A DNA stretch of 64,000 nucleotides from Polytrichum commune (GCA_950295325.1 OX485803.1:52839554-52903553); one strand, 5' to 3'. Positions 11,095-23,805 are shown, numbered from the stretch's first letter. A program made the numbers and translations. Notes: generated from the sequence alone by a model not told the origin.

Positions 11095-12199
11095 TGCGCT
11101 CACCTAATTACCGGCCACCTTCAAGGATTGCTTGTGGGTGGGACCAAGAGTAGGACAAGCCTTTGAAACGGCTTTTGGCCTTTGTTAAAAGTGGGTGAAA
11201 AGATTGATAAGGTATGTTTTCCTACGTATAAGGTGTTCATATGGGCCTATTCTCAACACCACCAATGAGCGTCGTCCATTGTCCTCTTGAAAGCATTATG
11301 TCCATGCTCCTTAGATGTTGGAAAAAAATAGTGGCCTAATAATAAGGCCTTCACGTTGTTGGGAAACATTGGCTTATCTACCTTACACATTCCCCTAGTG
11401 ATTTGCCTTCCCTTTGGGGAACCTCCGAGTGATTGGCATGTTCCCCACTCGGACTACCATAACACACAAGCTCGAATATGTTTGGAACTTGGAAGCATGT
11501 ATGTCCGAAAGAGCTTTAGATACCTAGTGATCGCCTACCACCACAAGCTTCAAACATTCTATACTCTTTAAAGGAAAGGCTCCGCAATAAGTTACCTTCC
11601 AAATTTGGCTCACGATCATCTCCTTGTCATGTATTTTTAGCTAGAAATGCATGTGAGGTTTGTGGTCACTCTTGTAAAGGCGGACGCCCTATGTTTAGGT
11701 GGTATATGACAAGGCTTGTAATTAAGAGTGGACACCAAAAGGACATGTGTTATGATGTCAAATTGGACTATGTGCATATAATGTGTTCATTAGAAGGGCA
11801 CATAGTTGGTTGTTGCAAGAGAAACAAAATCTCCACTTTAAAGGGACTTTAGATTCTTAGCTTTTACATCTTGACTCCTATGTGAAACAAAAAAATGCCC
11901 ATCTTTGTGATTTGCAATTGGCAACAGCGGAGTTGAATTGGATAGGGCCGCATATCTCAACTGATGCAACTTGTAGTAGGACATCATTGGTACAATTAAA
12001 AATCTTCAATCCCTAAAAAACAAAACAATACAAACAAACAAACTTTAGAGTATGTGAAACCACTTTGCAAGCACATTCACGATGAAACATGTGATTAAAG
12101 TGTGTCATGGCATAAGATAGATGGGTCTTAAATGGTTACTTTTTCCACTAGCTCACTTCTCCTAGGCTATGAAACACGTGATCAATACGAGATGATCAA
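11095..12199. other. Non-coding stretch, nothing recognised
   Basis: AT-rich sequence with only short open frames (for example 71 codons at 11356-11571) and no domain motif, RNA gene or clear repeat. I see nothing to annotate. Confidence 0.5.
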
Positions 12200-12500
12200 C
12201 AAATCTAAATCGAGGATATAACCCCTTCCCTCATAAATTTCCGGAGCTCATATGAATATCTTATTCATTGTCCAAGTGAAATGTATTCATTAAATGGTCA
12301 TGTAGGTCCCCCCCCACACACACACACAATTATGTTGATTGTTGGGCTTAGAAAGATTATCAGATTGTGATTACACAACCCTATCTCTTCCAAACACATG
12401 TCTCTTTTGATATCCATTCTTGGAGCCACGTACCACTCAAATATGCGTGTCCAATTAAGAGAGGTAACCAAATTAGGCACGTCTACCAAAAGCAAATGGC
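12200..12500. repeat. Dispersed repeat D, copy 1 (C-run family)
   Basis: One of at least six related copies (also 16565-16690, 16790-17110, 39045-39310, 53440-53580, 60150-60350). Shared parts are GAATATCTTATTCATTGT, a C-rich run followed by a TGTTGATT stretch, CTTAGAA(T/A)GGTTAT-like sequence, ACACATGTCT, CCATTCTTGGAGCCAC and TCCAATTAAGA. Length about 250-330 bp; non-coding. Here the C run is followed by (CA)n. Confidence 0.72.
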
Positions 12501-13654
12501 TCAATGTGCAGGACTCCGAGCTGTTGTCGTTTTGCTTGCATGTGGTCACAAGTTACGTTGTTTCCCTTTATTTTATTCATGTAAGTTGATTGAATGGCAC
12601 TTTAAATCTCTCATAACCATGGGTCACATTATTTCAAGTGCCAAAGTTCTCACCAATGTCGTGGTGCCACACTATGCGAAACTCCCCATTCCATCGTAAC
12701 AACCAATGCTACATCATTTATCTCAAAATAATGTGGAGCACACTAAGAAATAGTGTGGACCATTGCTTTTGTTATATAAGATGAACAAAAAAAAGTGGTG
12801 TGTATTACACCGTTAATGGTATTTAGTGTCACATGCGTCTTAGTGTCACTTCCCCTTTATTTTGAGGCGTATGCTAAGTTACACTAATGATCAACAACTT
12901 CATCATTAGTGTCACCTTATGACACTTGGCATTCAAGTGTGCTTACTAATATCTTGGTATGAGTATGTTCAAATATGTTATGAGGTCTATGCATATGTTA
13001 CACAATGGTCTACAAGTCAACTATAAAGTGAACACAAATGACACTTGGAGTTAGTATGCTCAAGAACATGGTCCACTTTAATTCAAGTACATTGAACTTA
13101 GATGTAGTCCAATTGAAATGATCAAAAAGCATGTTCTCCTTTCTCCACGTGTGTGTGTGTGGGGGGGGTGTCAATCCATTGTATTTACTAAGAACACGGA
13201 AGAACAAGGGTAATTTAAGGGGGGATGCATACTACCATACATTCTTATGATATTCCCAAAATCTAGAACATACTCTTGGATTATTATAATGATATTTTAG
13301 AAATGTGATATTAAGATCCTATTTACTTCTAAGGGTTTTATAAATTTTAGCTTGAAATCATAAAGAAGACCTTACAAACATAACCAATGTTCTATTTCAC
13401 TTGCGCAGACCTTGCCAATGGAGGTACCGATCTGTAGACCCGAAGAAGTTATCATGGATGAGCCACATGCAAGGAAATCTGCACTTATTATCACATGATT
13501 TCTTAGTTGCACACATCACTACTTAAATGTTAACCTCCAAGATGCATAATATTGTTTTAGATCGTTTATGTTGGATGAATGAGAGGTACGCTATCAATCC
13601 CCTCTCGCTGAGTTTGTGATGGATGAAAGTCTTAGGATGAATGTTTTTGGGTGG

Positions 13655-13685
13655 TTTTCTTTTCTTTTCTTTTCTTTTCTTTTCC
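13655..13685. repeat. (TTTTC)n microsatellite
   Basis: Five to six perfect TTTTC units. With the nearby C run at 13798-13812 it produces a spurious lysine- and glycine-rich open frame on the minus strand. Confidence 0.9.
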
Positions 13686-14021
13686 TTTGCGAACTAATGT
13701 AGGCGGATGGAGATTTGAAGACTCGTGGTCGGTGTGACGATTGTACACTAGCTTAAAGGTCCACACCAAACAACCAAGGATATGCAATATGGACCCTCCC
13801 CCCCCCCCCCCTAAGCTCGCTTGAAACGTCGGTGGTGGGTGCCTACTTCCCGGGACTTCACGTAACTGCTGAGGGGTGTGGAAGGTCGACAAAATTTGAT
13901 TCGGCTCTTCCACTTCCCGAGGCCGGTGTGTGTGTGTGTAAGTAAGCAACATTTGGGGCTCTACCAACTCACACGAAAGCCACCTCCACCTCACGCTTGA
14001 AGCTCCCTTTAATTCCAACAC

Positions 14022-16149
14022 CGCGTTTCACGTTTTTTCGTTTTCACTCATTGACTCGCGCTTCCATGTGCAGCCGATCAAAGTACCATAGCTACATAGC
14101 CCGCACCTTGTGATAGATTCGCTTTGAATATCCGGCCAAATCTACCAATCTCCGCACACAAAGACGATTTTTTTATTTCTTATGAAAATTGGGTCAAACT
14201 CGGTCTGATATTTTGATCTCAATCACTTTGGGGGTGAGGGTGTCACACACAATGGAGATGTGTCGTTTTTGACTTAGAGCGAGTTCGGTGGGTGGCGGTG
14301 AAAGAGTTTTTTGAGCTTTACATGTGCTTGTGTGTTTGGAGAGGTTGGTTGTTCATTTTTGGGTGGAGAGATTCATGTTTAGTTATGTTTGGGAGTTGCG
14401 GTTTTCAGCCATCGTCTTACGAAATCTTTATCTTGTGTCGGAGTTGGAAGTACAAACATTTCTACTCACAAAAGAGTAGAGAAGACTGACCTTGAAACCA
14501 AGCTCCTAAAGGATAAACACACGTCAAAGTCAAGTTCCTCAACCGTAAGCGAACGTCGAGGCCAAGTTTCATTTACCTTGACCTACTTCACGCCGTTTTC
14601 GAACATATGTGATCCCCACAAAAATCATTTGATCACGTGAAAGACTCCACTTACAACCAATGTAAGAATTCCGGGCCTTGTGTCATTCTCTTTAATTGAG
14701 CAATTGTACTTGAATGGTATATATTGTAGTTTGCACGCAAGAATAGGCACCCAATAGACACGTCTTATACAATGAGCATAGGGCTTCGTGAGTGACACAT
14801 GGCAATCAAGCAAAGAACACGTGATGACCTACCTATCCACCTACTAACCCACCACCTATCTACGTATCTATGTACATGCCCGTCCATCTCGTTGTTATGG
14901 TTGCAATGGCCAAGGCTAAAGGCTAGTAAGAGGTAGAGCATGGTTTGCGCTATGAACTTCTTAACACATTAATACATATGCACATTCACCTATGAATCAT
15001 GACATGTCAAACTAGTGTGTTGCAATGAGATCGAACCATGCTTGAGTATATTTACCACTCTTGCATGCTTTTAACATGTCTTTGTAATGAAGTGTTTCAT
15101 TTCTACCCAAAATGAATCATCTGTATGAGCATTCTAGGGTTGATTGTTCACACAATCGGGGAAACCTAGTATGTGATCACTTAAGGAGTAAGAGAGTAAG
15201 AGAGTCTTCATGTTGACCTCTCATAACTGTTGAATCTAAAGATTGATCTTGTATCTTGAAATCACGGTTCATGGAATTCACAATTGCTAATTGGGTGAGA
15301 CAATTCCCATTCAATCCATATGTCAAAAGTGTTAGGTAGAGGGTGCTCAAACCAACTCTTTGGCTTATTTAACCTATTTCATAGTCCACATGACTTAGTG
15401 ATATGTTTGGTTGGCTCAACAAATTGGCTTAGACATGGTAGAAACAAACCAAAATAAAATATAGATTTTATGAACATATTACACATTTTTTAAGGTCACT
15501 TACCCGTAGCTACTTAGATCTCTCCATGTAACCACATCTTTCCCACTACAAGCAACTCCCAAAACCATCCAAGCACTTGAGCAAAACCACCCTTGTATTA
15601 TGCCCAAAACAAACCTTGCTTAATTCCTCTCGAAAACTATCTTGCATGGTAACCAATATTTCATCCAACAATCAAAAAATTGAGCCCTTATAGCTTTTGT
15701 ACGCAGAAATCCAACTAAAACATACAAATTAAGCACCCCTAGCTATGTCCCAACACTCACTCAAACCAAGCCCACTCTCTCCCAAATCTCGCTTATTGCC
15801 CAAAGTTGCCCTTGCTATGTGCTGTAGGTATAAGGACAACTTTAGGTGGATACCTATACAAGGCATGCATAAGGTATGGTCTTGAGACATGGACAAGATT
15901 AGCATCCTCTACGTGGTGTTGAGCTGGAAGTGCCCACAAACTTAGCCCACATACCTTAAGCCTTGAATGTTTGGGCATATTTCCAAAAAGTCAAAGCACT
16001 ACATATGATTAATTTTTGTTTATTTGGAGGGAAAATATTAAAGTAAAATCCTACATAAGTAGACAAATGCTTATTGAAGCTATGACCCAAATTCATCATG
16101 ACCATATTTCCTGGGGAGTGGACTTTTCATACCACTTATGAACTAAAGT
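14022..16149. other. Non-coding stretch, nothing recognised
   Basis: No open frame with a recognisable motif on either strand, no RNA gene and no clear repeat structure. Composition is typical of the intergenic background of this window. Confidence 0.5.
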
Positions 16150-16450
16150 GAGTGTGAGAATGGGAATTATTTGAGGCATTAGCGTACAAACTATACGTAA
16201 GGGAGAGGTATTAATTTTCTATAGTGTGTACATTTAAGAAGGCTATCAAAATTTTTTTTTGAGGTAAAGGTAGATGTACAAAAGGGGCCCCTAAGGTTTA
16301 GAGAAAAAATCAACAATAGATATGTTAGTTTCCATCCAAGTCACATTCGTCCAATGTTGTTATATGGTAACAATTCTCAATGATTCCCTTGTCCATTATT
16401 GTTAGCGTTCGCATTAGGGTTCTAGGACAAGCTAGAGGCTCTTGGAGTGC
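16150..16450 (+). repeat. Dispersed repeat F, copy 1
   Basis: Inverted match to 24980-25290. Shared strings include TTTGAGGCA(T/C)TAGCGTAC, AAGGGAGAGGTAT, GATGTACA(A/G)AAGGGG and ATATGGTAA(C/T)A. The core resembles a hydrophilic leader but is not an open frame. Element class unknown. Confidence 0.65.
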
Positions 16451-16564
16451 TCATAGGCTTCCTTGAGTTTTGCTCTCTAGATTGTGGCTAAGTTATTGAC
16501 GTGCTCTTGCCTTTGTTTGTTTGATGCAATCATTGAGTTACATGCTATCAATGAAAAGAATGTT

Positions 16565-16690
16565 TAATATCTTTCTGGTGTTTGTTCTTGGAGCCACACT
16601 TAATTACATACCACTTACATATAGGTGTTCAATTAAGATCACCAACTGAAATAGCAAATCTACCTTTACAAGGCGTGTGTGGGCCATGCA
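16565..16690. repeat. Dispersed repeat D, partial copy
   Basis: Carries only the right part of the family: TTCTTGGAGCCACACTTAAT and GGTGTTCAATTAAGATCACC. Directly precedes a longer copy at 16790-17110. Confidence 0.6.
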
Positions 16691-16789
16691 ATCTTAACAA
16701 ACAATATACTAGAATCTACTAGAATATACGGTAGATAGGCCTTGAATGGTTAATTTTCTCCAACTAGACCACTTCTCCTAGGATTAAAA

Positions 16790-17110
16790 CACCCGATTAG
16801 TGTGTGCAAACTCGAATTGAGGCCATAGTCACTTTCCTCATAATTTTTGGAATTTGTGAATATCTTATTCATTGTTAAAGTGAAGATTTTTGTGCTCATT
16901 AGATAGTCATATAGGTCCCCCCCCCCAAAAAATGTTGATTATTGAACCTAGAATGGTTATTATATTTTGAGCACATAGTCCAATCTCCTTTGAACACATG
17001 TCTTTTCAAATCCATTCTTGGAGCCACACCAAATCACATACGACTCAAATAGAGGCGTCCAATTAAGATAAGGAACCAAATTAGGCATGTCCACCTTACA
17101 CACTGGGAAC
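16790..17110. repeat. Dispersed repeat D, long copy
   Basis: Has the complete set of family landmarks: GAATATCTTATTCATTGTTA, a run of 11 C at 16917-16927, ATGTTGATTATTGAACCTAG, ACACATGTCTTTT, CCATTCTTGGAGCCACACC and GCGTCCAATTAAGAT. Confidence 0.7.
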
Positions 17111-17618
17111 TCATATTCAACATCGAATATGAAAACTTTTTATAGCTACTGAGAGTCATCTATATTGTTACCACATTTAAAACCCAAACTCTATAACCGC
17201 ATTAGAGATAAGTTTCCATCACTACTTGAGAATGTAGTATTAGGAAGTCTCAAGTATTTCTTTCAATTGAACCATCAGGTTGGGATCTCCGTATTTTAGT
17301 GCTACGAGTGTTTGTAGGACGCCTCCCGCGGGCAGCGTTCATGCTCGGGCAGCCCGTTCCTGTCCTCCCGCCCCGACCCGTCTTACCTGCCCGACTTGGC
17401 CTTCTTGCCCGTGTCCTCCATCTTGCCCGACCCGGCCTTCCGTCCGTCCATCCGTCTCCACCACCCCCCCACACCGAACCCGAGCTCCGTCATTCTTCCT
17501 TGCTCACGCCACTAGACAGCTCTGGAGCGAGTGAGGAAGCTGGGGAAAGGCTGTTACATTGCTAGTTTAGGGTTTGGAAGAGTTGTAACTTTGATTGACG
17601 TTGTCCTAGTCGCTCGCC

Positions 17619-18758
17619 ATGGAAGTGGACATTGTGGATCTGGGAGCGAAATATGTCTCTTTCGAAGACGGGTTTGATTTTGTAATAGAGGAGGCCACGG
17701 AAGATCTACAGGACGGACATGCGCTAGTTTCAGATCTGGAAAATCCTGTAGGTACAATCGCCCACAAGGACATCAATAGGTGTTTGAAAGCTGGTGCACA
17801 AGAAAGGTTTAGGGTGCGGGATGTAACTCTCGAAATCTGCGGGCGAGGTTGCAGATCCCACCCCCTGGGCCCTTTAACAGGACATACATTTCTTGGGAGG
17901 AGAAAATCAACCAAGGACGGGGTAGGAGCATGAATACATGCACAACCATAATTCCTTGGGACAGGCTCCAGGATTTTGTTGTTAGTGAACAAAGTATGCG
18001 AGATTTTTCATGCGCATTCAATGAGGTTCACAAGTTAGCGCACAAGGAAGGTATTGCGGAGAATGCAAAAAAAAATAGCTTCTTGCAAAAGATTAGGTAA
18101 GTTGCACCTTGTCTTCTCAATTAAGTAATTTAAAGTTTGCATTTTCATGACAAGGGTTTAGGGTTCCAAGGTTGAAGGATGATATTGGACTGTTTTGTGG
18201 TATGTTGTCATGCATTTATGGTTTATGCAATAGATTCCATTGCGAGTACGGACCAATAGATAAGACAAGTGAGGCAAATAAGAAGGTGGGCAAGATATTT
18301 GCGAGCGCTTTGAAGTCACAGCTATCTACAAACCAAAAGAAAGCCAAGAAACGGATTGAGAAGCAAACAAGAAGGCCGACAAGGATTATGTGAAGCAGGC
18401 TGCCCTAGATGCCAGGATAATGGAAAAACAAAATAGTACAAAGACACCTCTTGTTCCACCTTTAGTTGTCCAAGTTGTTTATAGAGCCTCTGACTTTGAT
18501 ACAAGCTGTCCCAAAAGTTTTACAGGGCGACCACTCCCAATAGGACAAACAAAGCAGAGGAGGGCAAGTAGATTGCAAGCCGGTCTAACCTTTAAGCGAG
18601 GATGCCAATGCAATTTTGTGGCGAAGCAACTGTATATGGACAATATTTTATGCAAAATTCAGTACCATGAAATTAACCATTTCAACAAGGCTGGACAAGC
18701 CTGTCATGGGAGTTTTGATTATGTTAGGACGACACTGAAAACAACGGATGTTGCATAG
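17619..18758 (+). pseudogene. Broken ORF of the Mutator-like element, with intron and Cys/His motif
   Basis: Exon 1 starts at ATG 17619 (MEVDIVDLGAKYVSFEDGF) and ends at 18096; a 65-bp intron 18097-18161 has GTAAGT and TTTAG borders and joins in frame to give KIRVPRLKDD. Exon 2 runs to the stop near 18758. Two frameshifts kill it. Near 17833 the left arm reads GAAATC where the inverted right arm still has GAAAATC, so one A was lost; a second shift lies near 18370 in a lysine-rich coiled stretch. The C-terminal part has RGCQCNF...HFNKAGQACHG, a Cys/His set reminiscent of the zinc-binding FAR1/WRKY-GCM1 class found at the front of MULE transposases. That assignment is tentative; no DDE catalytic core is seen. 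Confidence 0.6.
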
Positions 18759-19805
18759 ATTGATATATGACATTGATAGGATACATTACAATGTTACTGA
18801 ATTCAATGAGGAAGGCATAAAGTCTTTCCAAGACACCAATGTTGTACATGTCATGTTATGTTTTACTAAATTGTTTGTTTTCCGAAAATTCTCATTTGCC
18901 GAAGTTTCACTTACATTCAAAATTCAACAAACAATGACACTTTATTGAAAATGGGTAGGGGCCAATGCATCAATACTTATGTGTCCTAAGTGGACATGTT
19001 ATGGTTCTCACCTATCATAATTATGTCCTATTATGATTCAATCTTACATTGGTTCTACCTTGTCTTATTGTAACATCCCACACCATTACTCTAAGAAATA
19101 GTACTAAACTACACAATATTATCAACGATTGCATTGCACTCGTCTTCCACCACCAAAATCCGTGTCCTTTGACGCGTCCAACCACAGGACACGAAGACCA
19201 TCCTCTTTGTCCATAGCCAACATATCCAAGCAGGCGTTCCAGAAACAAATCCTCATCCAGGACGACGCCTCAGCCTGCATGGCCTCAAACCCATTGTATG
19301 TCCTCATAACTTCCAATTATGCCGCAAAATCCTATGAACTAGTATCTATGGAAGGAAAAACAAGCCGACCGAACGTCAACAAGTCTTTCATAGCCAACTT
19401 CACATGTGCCATCTTTTCATATACGAAACTAGAAGACACTCCCATTCTAGGACAAATCAATGGTGCTTCCACACCATGGAAATGACGATAAAACAATTTC
19501 AGAGCTCTCACGAAAGGAGGAGGATGAATCTTGCTCTCTGGTCTCTAGTCTCTGGTGCCCAAACTTGTGAACCTCATTGAATGCGTATAAAAAATCTCGC
19601 ATACTTTGTTCACCAACAACAAAATCCTGGAGCTTGTCCCAAGGAATTATGGTTGTGCAAGTATTCTTGCTCCTACCCCGTCCTTGGTTGATTTTCTCCT
19701 CTCAAGAAATGTATGTCTTGTCAAAGGGTCCAGGGGGTGGGATCTGCAACCTCGCCCACAGATTTTCAAGAGTTAAATCCCGCACCCTAAACCTTTCTTG
19801 TGCAC

Positions 19806-21534
19806 TGTAGTAAGTTTTTGCTATGACTTTAAAACAACAAAACCCAGGGAACAAAGTCTCCAGGAAGACTGAGATAGTGTCTATAAGGGTTAATGTCACA
19901 TTGGATTAAGGATTTTAATAACATATTAGGGTCTTTCTTCCTTCATTACTTCTTAATTCCATTTATTTTCCCACTCTTAAGGTTCTTTTGTGCTTCCTCA
20001 GTAGTGAGTGACTCCGTCCTATCAAAAGGTAATTTTCTATCATTCTATGGTTTCGACATATGTCCGTCGTGAAGCTCAAAAGCTTGGCAAGTAGTCCTTG
20101 GCAATTCGTCAGGACCGAAGTCCGGGGTAATGTCTTTTTGTAACCACATCGTCTTTCACAACAAGAATTGAACTTTTGCAATAATCTCAAATTAATCCTT
20201 TTTAGTTTAACTTACAATCTTTCGGCCATTCTTCTCAAAACTGTAACCATCCTCTTCATCTCCCACTTATCTGGCAACTCATCGCCACAAACAACACAAG
20301 ATCATACATAATCAATGCATCAACAATTCAGGCGATATTCTTTGATTAATACTTAAGTTCATTTTAAGCTTAAAAGGATGCACCTTCGGTAATGTCTTTC
20401 ACTAAGTAACAATTTCTCTCTCATGAGAGGGTAATGTCTTTTTGCAGCTCATAGCCTGCTACTAGGTATGTCTTTATCCTTACAGTCCTACATCGGCCTT
20501 ACGCCAGGTAATGTCTAATAGCCACACTCAGACTTTTTCTCCAGGACATGCACCTCTCAAAGCCTTGTTCTCTCTTACTTGACGTCTGTGAGGCTACGTC
20601 CTAGTCTGCCTTTTCCTCTTCCCACTACGTCTCACTCAACGGCTCTAAAGACTATCGCTTACCTCCTCTTCTTCATGGCCTCTCTGGATCCATGTAGGCG
20701 ATAGCCATATAACACAGGCGATGGTCTTTCTTGAACTCCTTACCTTCTCTGACCTTCCGTCTTCTTTCCCTCTCTCTCTCTATGCTGGCTATGGCCTTTA
20801 TCATGTCTCTACCCTGCTGGTCTCTTCCCAGACTCTACCTTTCACTCGCCTAATTGCCAATGCTCCCTGTAGCTTCCTACGGCTATTGCCCAGATACTTA
20901 CTCTCAATGTCTATAGCCCTTTGTCCTCACTTCGGACTTGAAGGACCCACTTTCTTGACCATGGCCACATTCAGACTATTGCCATATACTGTCACGACTT
21001 TCTCCTACATCTCTTCGCCCTCTTGGCGTAGATAACCAATTGCAGACTCAAGGCTATTGCCACAATAAGACAAACACTTCTTTATTCATCGACAACTTCC
21101 ATACAACAACAACTTCCACTTCAAAGACTATTGCACTTCCAAGATACTTTACTCAAACTGTTCAAAATCAAAGTTTCATGAGAGTCTGAATCACTCAGCT
21201 CTCCACACTGTCCATTACTGCCGGCCTCTCGCTCGGCATTGCCTATTGCTAATCGTTAAGCCTCAATCTCTGAGTGCTTGAACGCTCCTAACAGCCTAAT
21301 TGCTTCTACTTTGAGACTATGTCTGATACTACAATGAAAAATAGCCCACTTCGGCAATGGCCAGCCTCCTCCTCATCAGCGGGGGAGGTGAAGTTAGTTG
21401 TAATTGTCTTCAAAATGACTATTACCCACTGTTCACACTGGCTAATTGCCCTTAAGCGACTATTGCTGCTAATAGTCACTAAATTAGTGGGTTGGGCTTC
21501 GAAGCCAGGCGATTGCCAAAAAATCGAGCTTACA
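19806..21534. mobile_element. Solo-LTR-like insertion (TG...CA ends, 5-bp TGCAC duplication)
   Basis: The insertion begins TGTAGTAAG and ends AGCTTACA, and is flanked by TGCAC at 19801-19805 and 21535-21539. The homologous left arm of the host element (about 17792-17804) has a single TGCAC at this place, which is the natural empty site. TG...CA ends with 5-bp duplication are typical of LTR retroelements; the 1729-bp length without coding frames suits a solo LTR or a small non-autonomous element. The interior is pyrimidine-rich with several GGTAATGTCT repeats. Confidence 0.8.
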
Positions 21535-21559
21535 TGCACCAGCTTTCAAACACGTATTG

Positions 21560-21998
21560 GTGTCCTTGTGGACGATTGTACCTGCAGGAATTTCCAGAAT
21601 TAAAACTAGCGCATGTCCATCCTGTAGATCTTCCGTGGCCTCCTCTATTACAAAATCAAACCCGTCTTTGAAAGAGATATGTTTCGTTCCCAGATCCACA
21701 ATGTCCACCTCCATGGCGAACGACTAGGACAACGTCAATCAAAGTTACAACTCTTCCAAACCCTAAACTAGCAATGCAGCGGTGTCTTTGTGGGCGATTG
21801 TACCTGCAGGAATTTTCAGATCTGAAACTAGCGCATGTCCGTCCTGTAGATCTTCCGTGGCCTCCTCTATTACAAAATCAAATCCTTCTTCGAAAGAGAC
21901 ATATTTCTCTCCCAGATCCACAATGTCCACCTCCATGGCGAGTGACTAGGACAACATCGATCAAAGTTACAACTCTTCCAAACCCTAAACTAGCAATG
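21560..21998 (-). repeat. Tandem duplication (about 221 bp) inside the right arm
   Basis: Two adjacent copies (about 21560-21775 and 21781-21998), each from TGCAGGAATTT...CAGATC through the CCAAACCCTAAACTAGCAAT boundary. The left arm has one copy, so the duplication arose after the arms separated. Confidence 0.85.
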
Positions 21999-22302
21999 TA
22001 ACAACCTTTCCCCAACTTCCTCACTCGCTCCAGAGCTATCCAGTGGCGTGAGCAAGGAAGAATGACGGAGCTCGGGTTCGGTGTGGGGGGGTGGTGGAGA
22101 CGGATATGACGGATGGACGGACGGGTGGATGGACGGAAGGCCGGGTCGGGCAGGATGGAGGACATGGACAGGAAGGCCAAGTCGGGCAGGTAAGACGGGT
22201 CGGGACGGGAGGACATGAACGGGTTGCCCGAGCATGAACGCTACTCACGGGAGGCGTCCTACAAACGCTCGTAGCACTAAAATACGAAGATCCATCAGGT
22301 TG

Positions 22303-23802
22303 AGATTAACATCTATCTCAAGGAGGTTACCGCACTTTGCTACTGTAGGGAATTAGCTAGTTTGAAACCATCTTGATGTACTTTTAATCCCATTAGCCTC
22401 AAGACTTCCTACACTTTACAATTACAAACATTTCATTTCATACACATGCTTAAATAATTTTATGAAGCAAATTTTGAGAAAGAGGGGAAAATACCGCTGT
22501 TAATTTTTTACGGAATGATCATCCGGATGTGTTGGGGATGAACCTTGATAAGTAGGCATGATAAGTCATTCATCAATTTGATTGAGCTCCCAAAGTCTTT
22601 GTTGGCATAGCGACCCTATAAAGTCTATCAAGATTAATATGCATTGTCTTTAGTACAATACAATCTTTGGGTTCCCTATGCATTTCTTTTTTTTGTCTTT
22701 TGTTGAGAAAGAGGGAAGTTGAGGAGGCGAGCCACCGGTGTCCTTTCTTTCTTATCAACCAATGCTTGGACCAAATTGATCATGGTCAAGTCTATGGTTT
22801 AGTATGTACACATAAAGACATATACATGCCACCCCACCAACTTAACCGTCGGCTTGTAATTTAGTGCCCCTACTACTAAACCGGGAGCTTCATCTTTAAT
22901 TATCATGAAGACACGTGGCATAACCAAGGGCCGCTTTACACACACACACCAAGAGCCGTGACAATAAAAAATCTAAGCGCCCTTCAAAATCATCCAAAGG
23001 TCCGTACTATGGGAATTAGGAAATCCAATTTTGCAATTGATGGGCGCTCAAGCTTAGTGTAAAGTGAAAGTATCTTAGAGCATGTTGAGGGATAACAACA
23101 TATGTTTGGGTAACCATGACAATCTAATATTTCAAGGAAATAATGGAAATTTAATTGATTGCTACAGTCCTTAATCTTGTGCTAGATCCACCTCTTTTTG
23201 ATGGGCCTATCGCAATATCTCGTAGACTATGAAATATCATGCACTTGCTATTCTTCATGATTATCCATTCAAGCTTCTTTGGTCCCTCATGCCTTCAAGG
23301 TCTAATATAAAGTGAACGTGGATTATCTCCAACTTTACAGGTCAAGAGCCCACAAGCTCAAGTCTAAAAGTGGCCCTCATCATTAGTATGTGATATGCAA
23401 TGTTGTGTGTTAGGTGTTATAAATGGATGGGATTCATTACGAAATGCATGGATGGAGTTAGTTTATTTTTCCTTTTTTTAAAATAATTGTTTTTCAAAAT
23501 AAAATAAAATAGATTCCATTATTTTTATTGAAAAATAAAATTAGTTGAACAAGTTGAATAATTTATAAAATACAATAAGTTGAATAAGTTCAGATGAATC
23601 ATCCATAAACCTATAAGTAACATGCCACGTGTTTTCATGTACCCTAACCTGCATGTCACAACTCCAATCTTAAAAGTTTTTTATTTTATTTTTAAAGATA
23701 TAGCACGTTCAATTGCAAGAGGTATCCATATCAACGCATCTAAGGTAAAGGGTGCTTAAACCAACACTTAAGCTATTACTTATACATATGACTATGTGGT
23801 TG

Positions 23803-23805
<3 letters not shown>
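22303..23805. other. Non-coding stretch with an element-end-like GGGCCGCTTTACAC
   Basis: No gene recognised. GGGCCGCTTTACAC near 22929 resembles the ends of the hAT-like elements at 27.9 kb and 39.5 kb but has no partner end that I could find. Confidence 0.4.

Larger units (their letters stand above)
17283..22293. mobile_element. Mutator-like (MULE) foldback DNA transposon with perfect 9-bp target duplication
   Basis: The sequence ATCAGGTTG occurs at 17274-17282 and again at 22294-22302, exactly flanking inverted ends that start GGATCTYCGTATTTTAGTGC. A 9-bp duplication plus very long inverted ends is the signature of Mutator-like elements. The arms match over about 750 bp (left 17283-18037; right 19561-19805 joined to 21535-22293). 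Uniquely, the arms include the promoter-like GC-rich leader and the first coding exon of the internal ORF, so both ends carry the same start of the gene. The right arm has a 221-bp internal duplication and a 1.7-kb insertion. No intact transposase remains. Confidence 0.9.
19561..22293 (-). repeat. Right inverted arm of the Mutator-like element, split by an insertion
   Basis: The minus strand repeats the left arm: GC-rich leader, MEVDIVDLG start (twice, because of a local duplication) and, beyond the insertion, AQERFRVRDLTLENLWARL continuing to GEQSMRDF. It preserves the reading frame across the site where the left arm has lost one base, so it serves as a reference for the original sequence. 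Confidence 0.85.

Noticed and set aside
13632..14021. 129-codon minus-strand frame rich in Gly, His and Lys
   Set aside because: Built from a (TTTTC)n microsatellite, a C run and a (GT)n repeat; no domain or splice context.
17250..17565. Proline-, arginine- and serine-rich frames at the left end of the Mutator-like element
   Set aside because: They are alternative readings of the GC-rich terminal repeat and recur in the right arm in the same overlapping frames.
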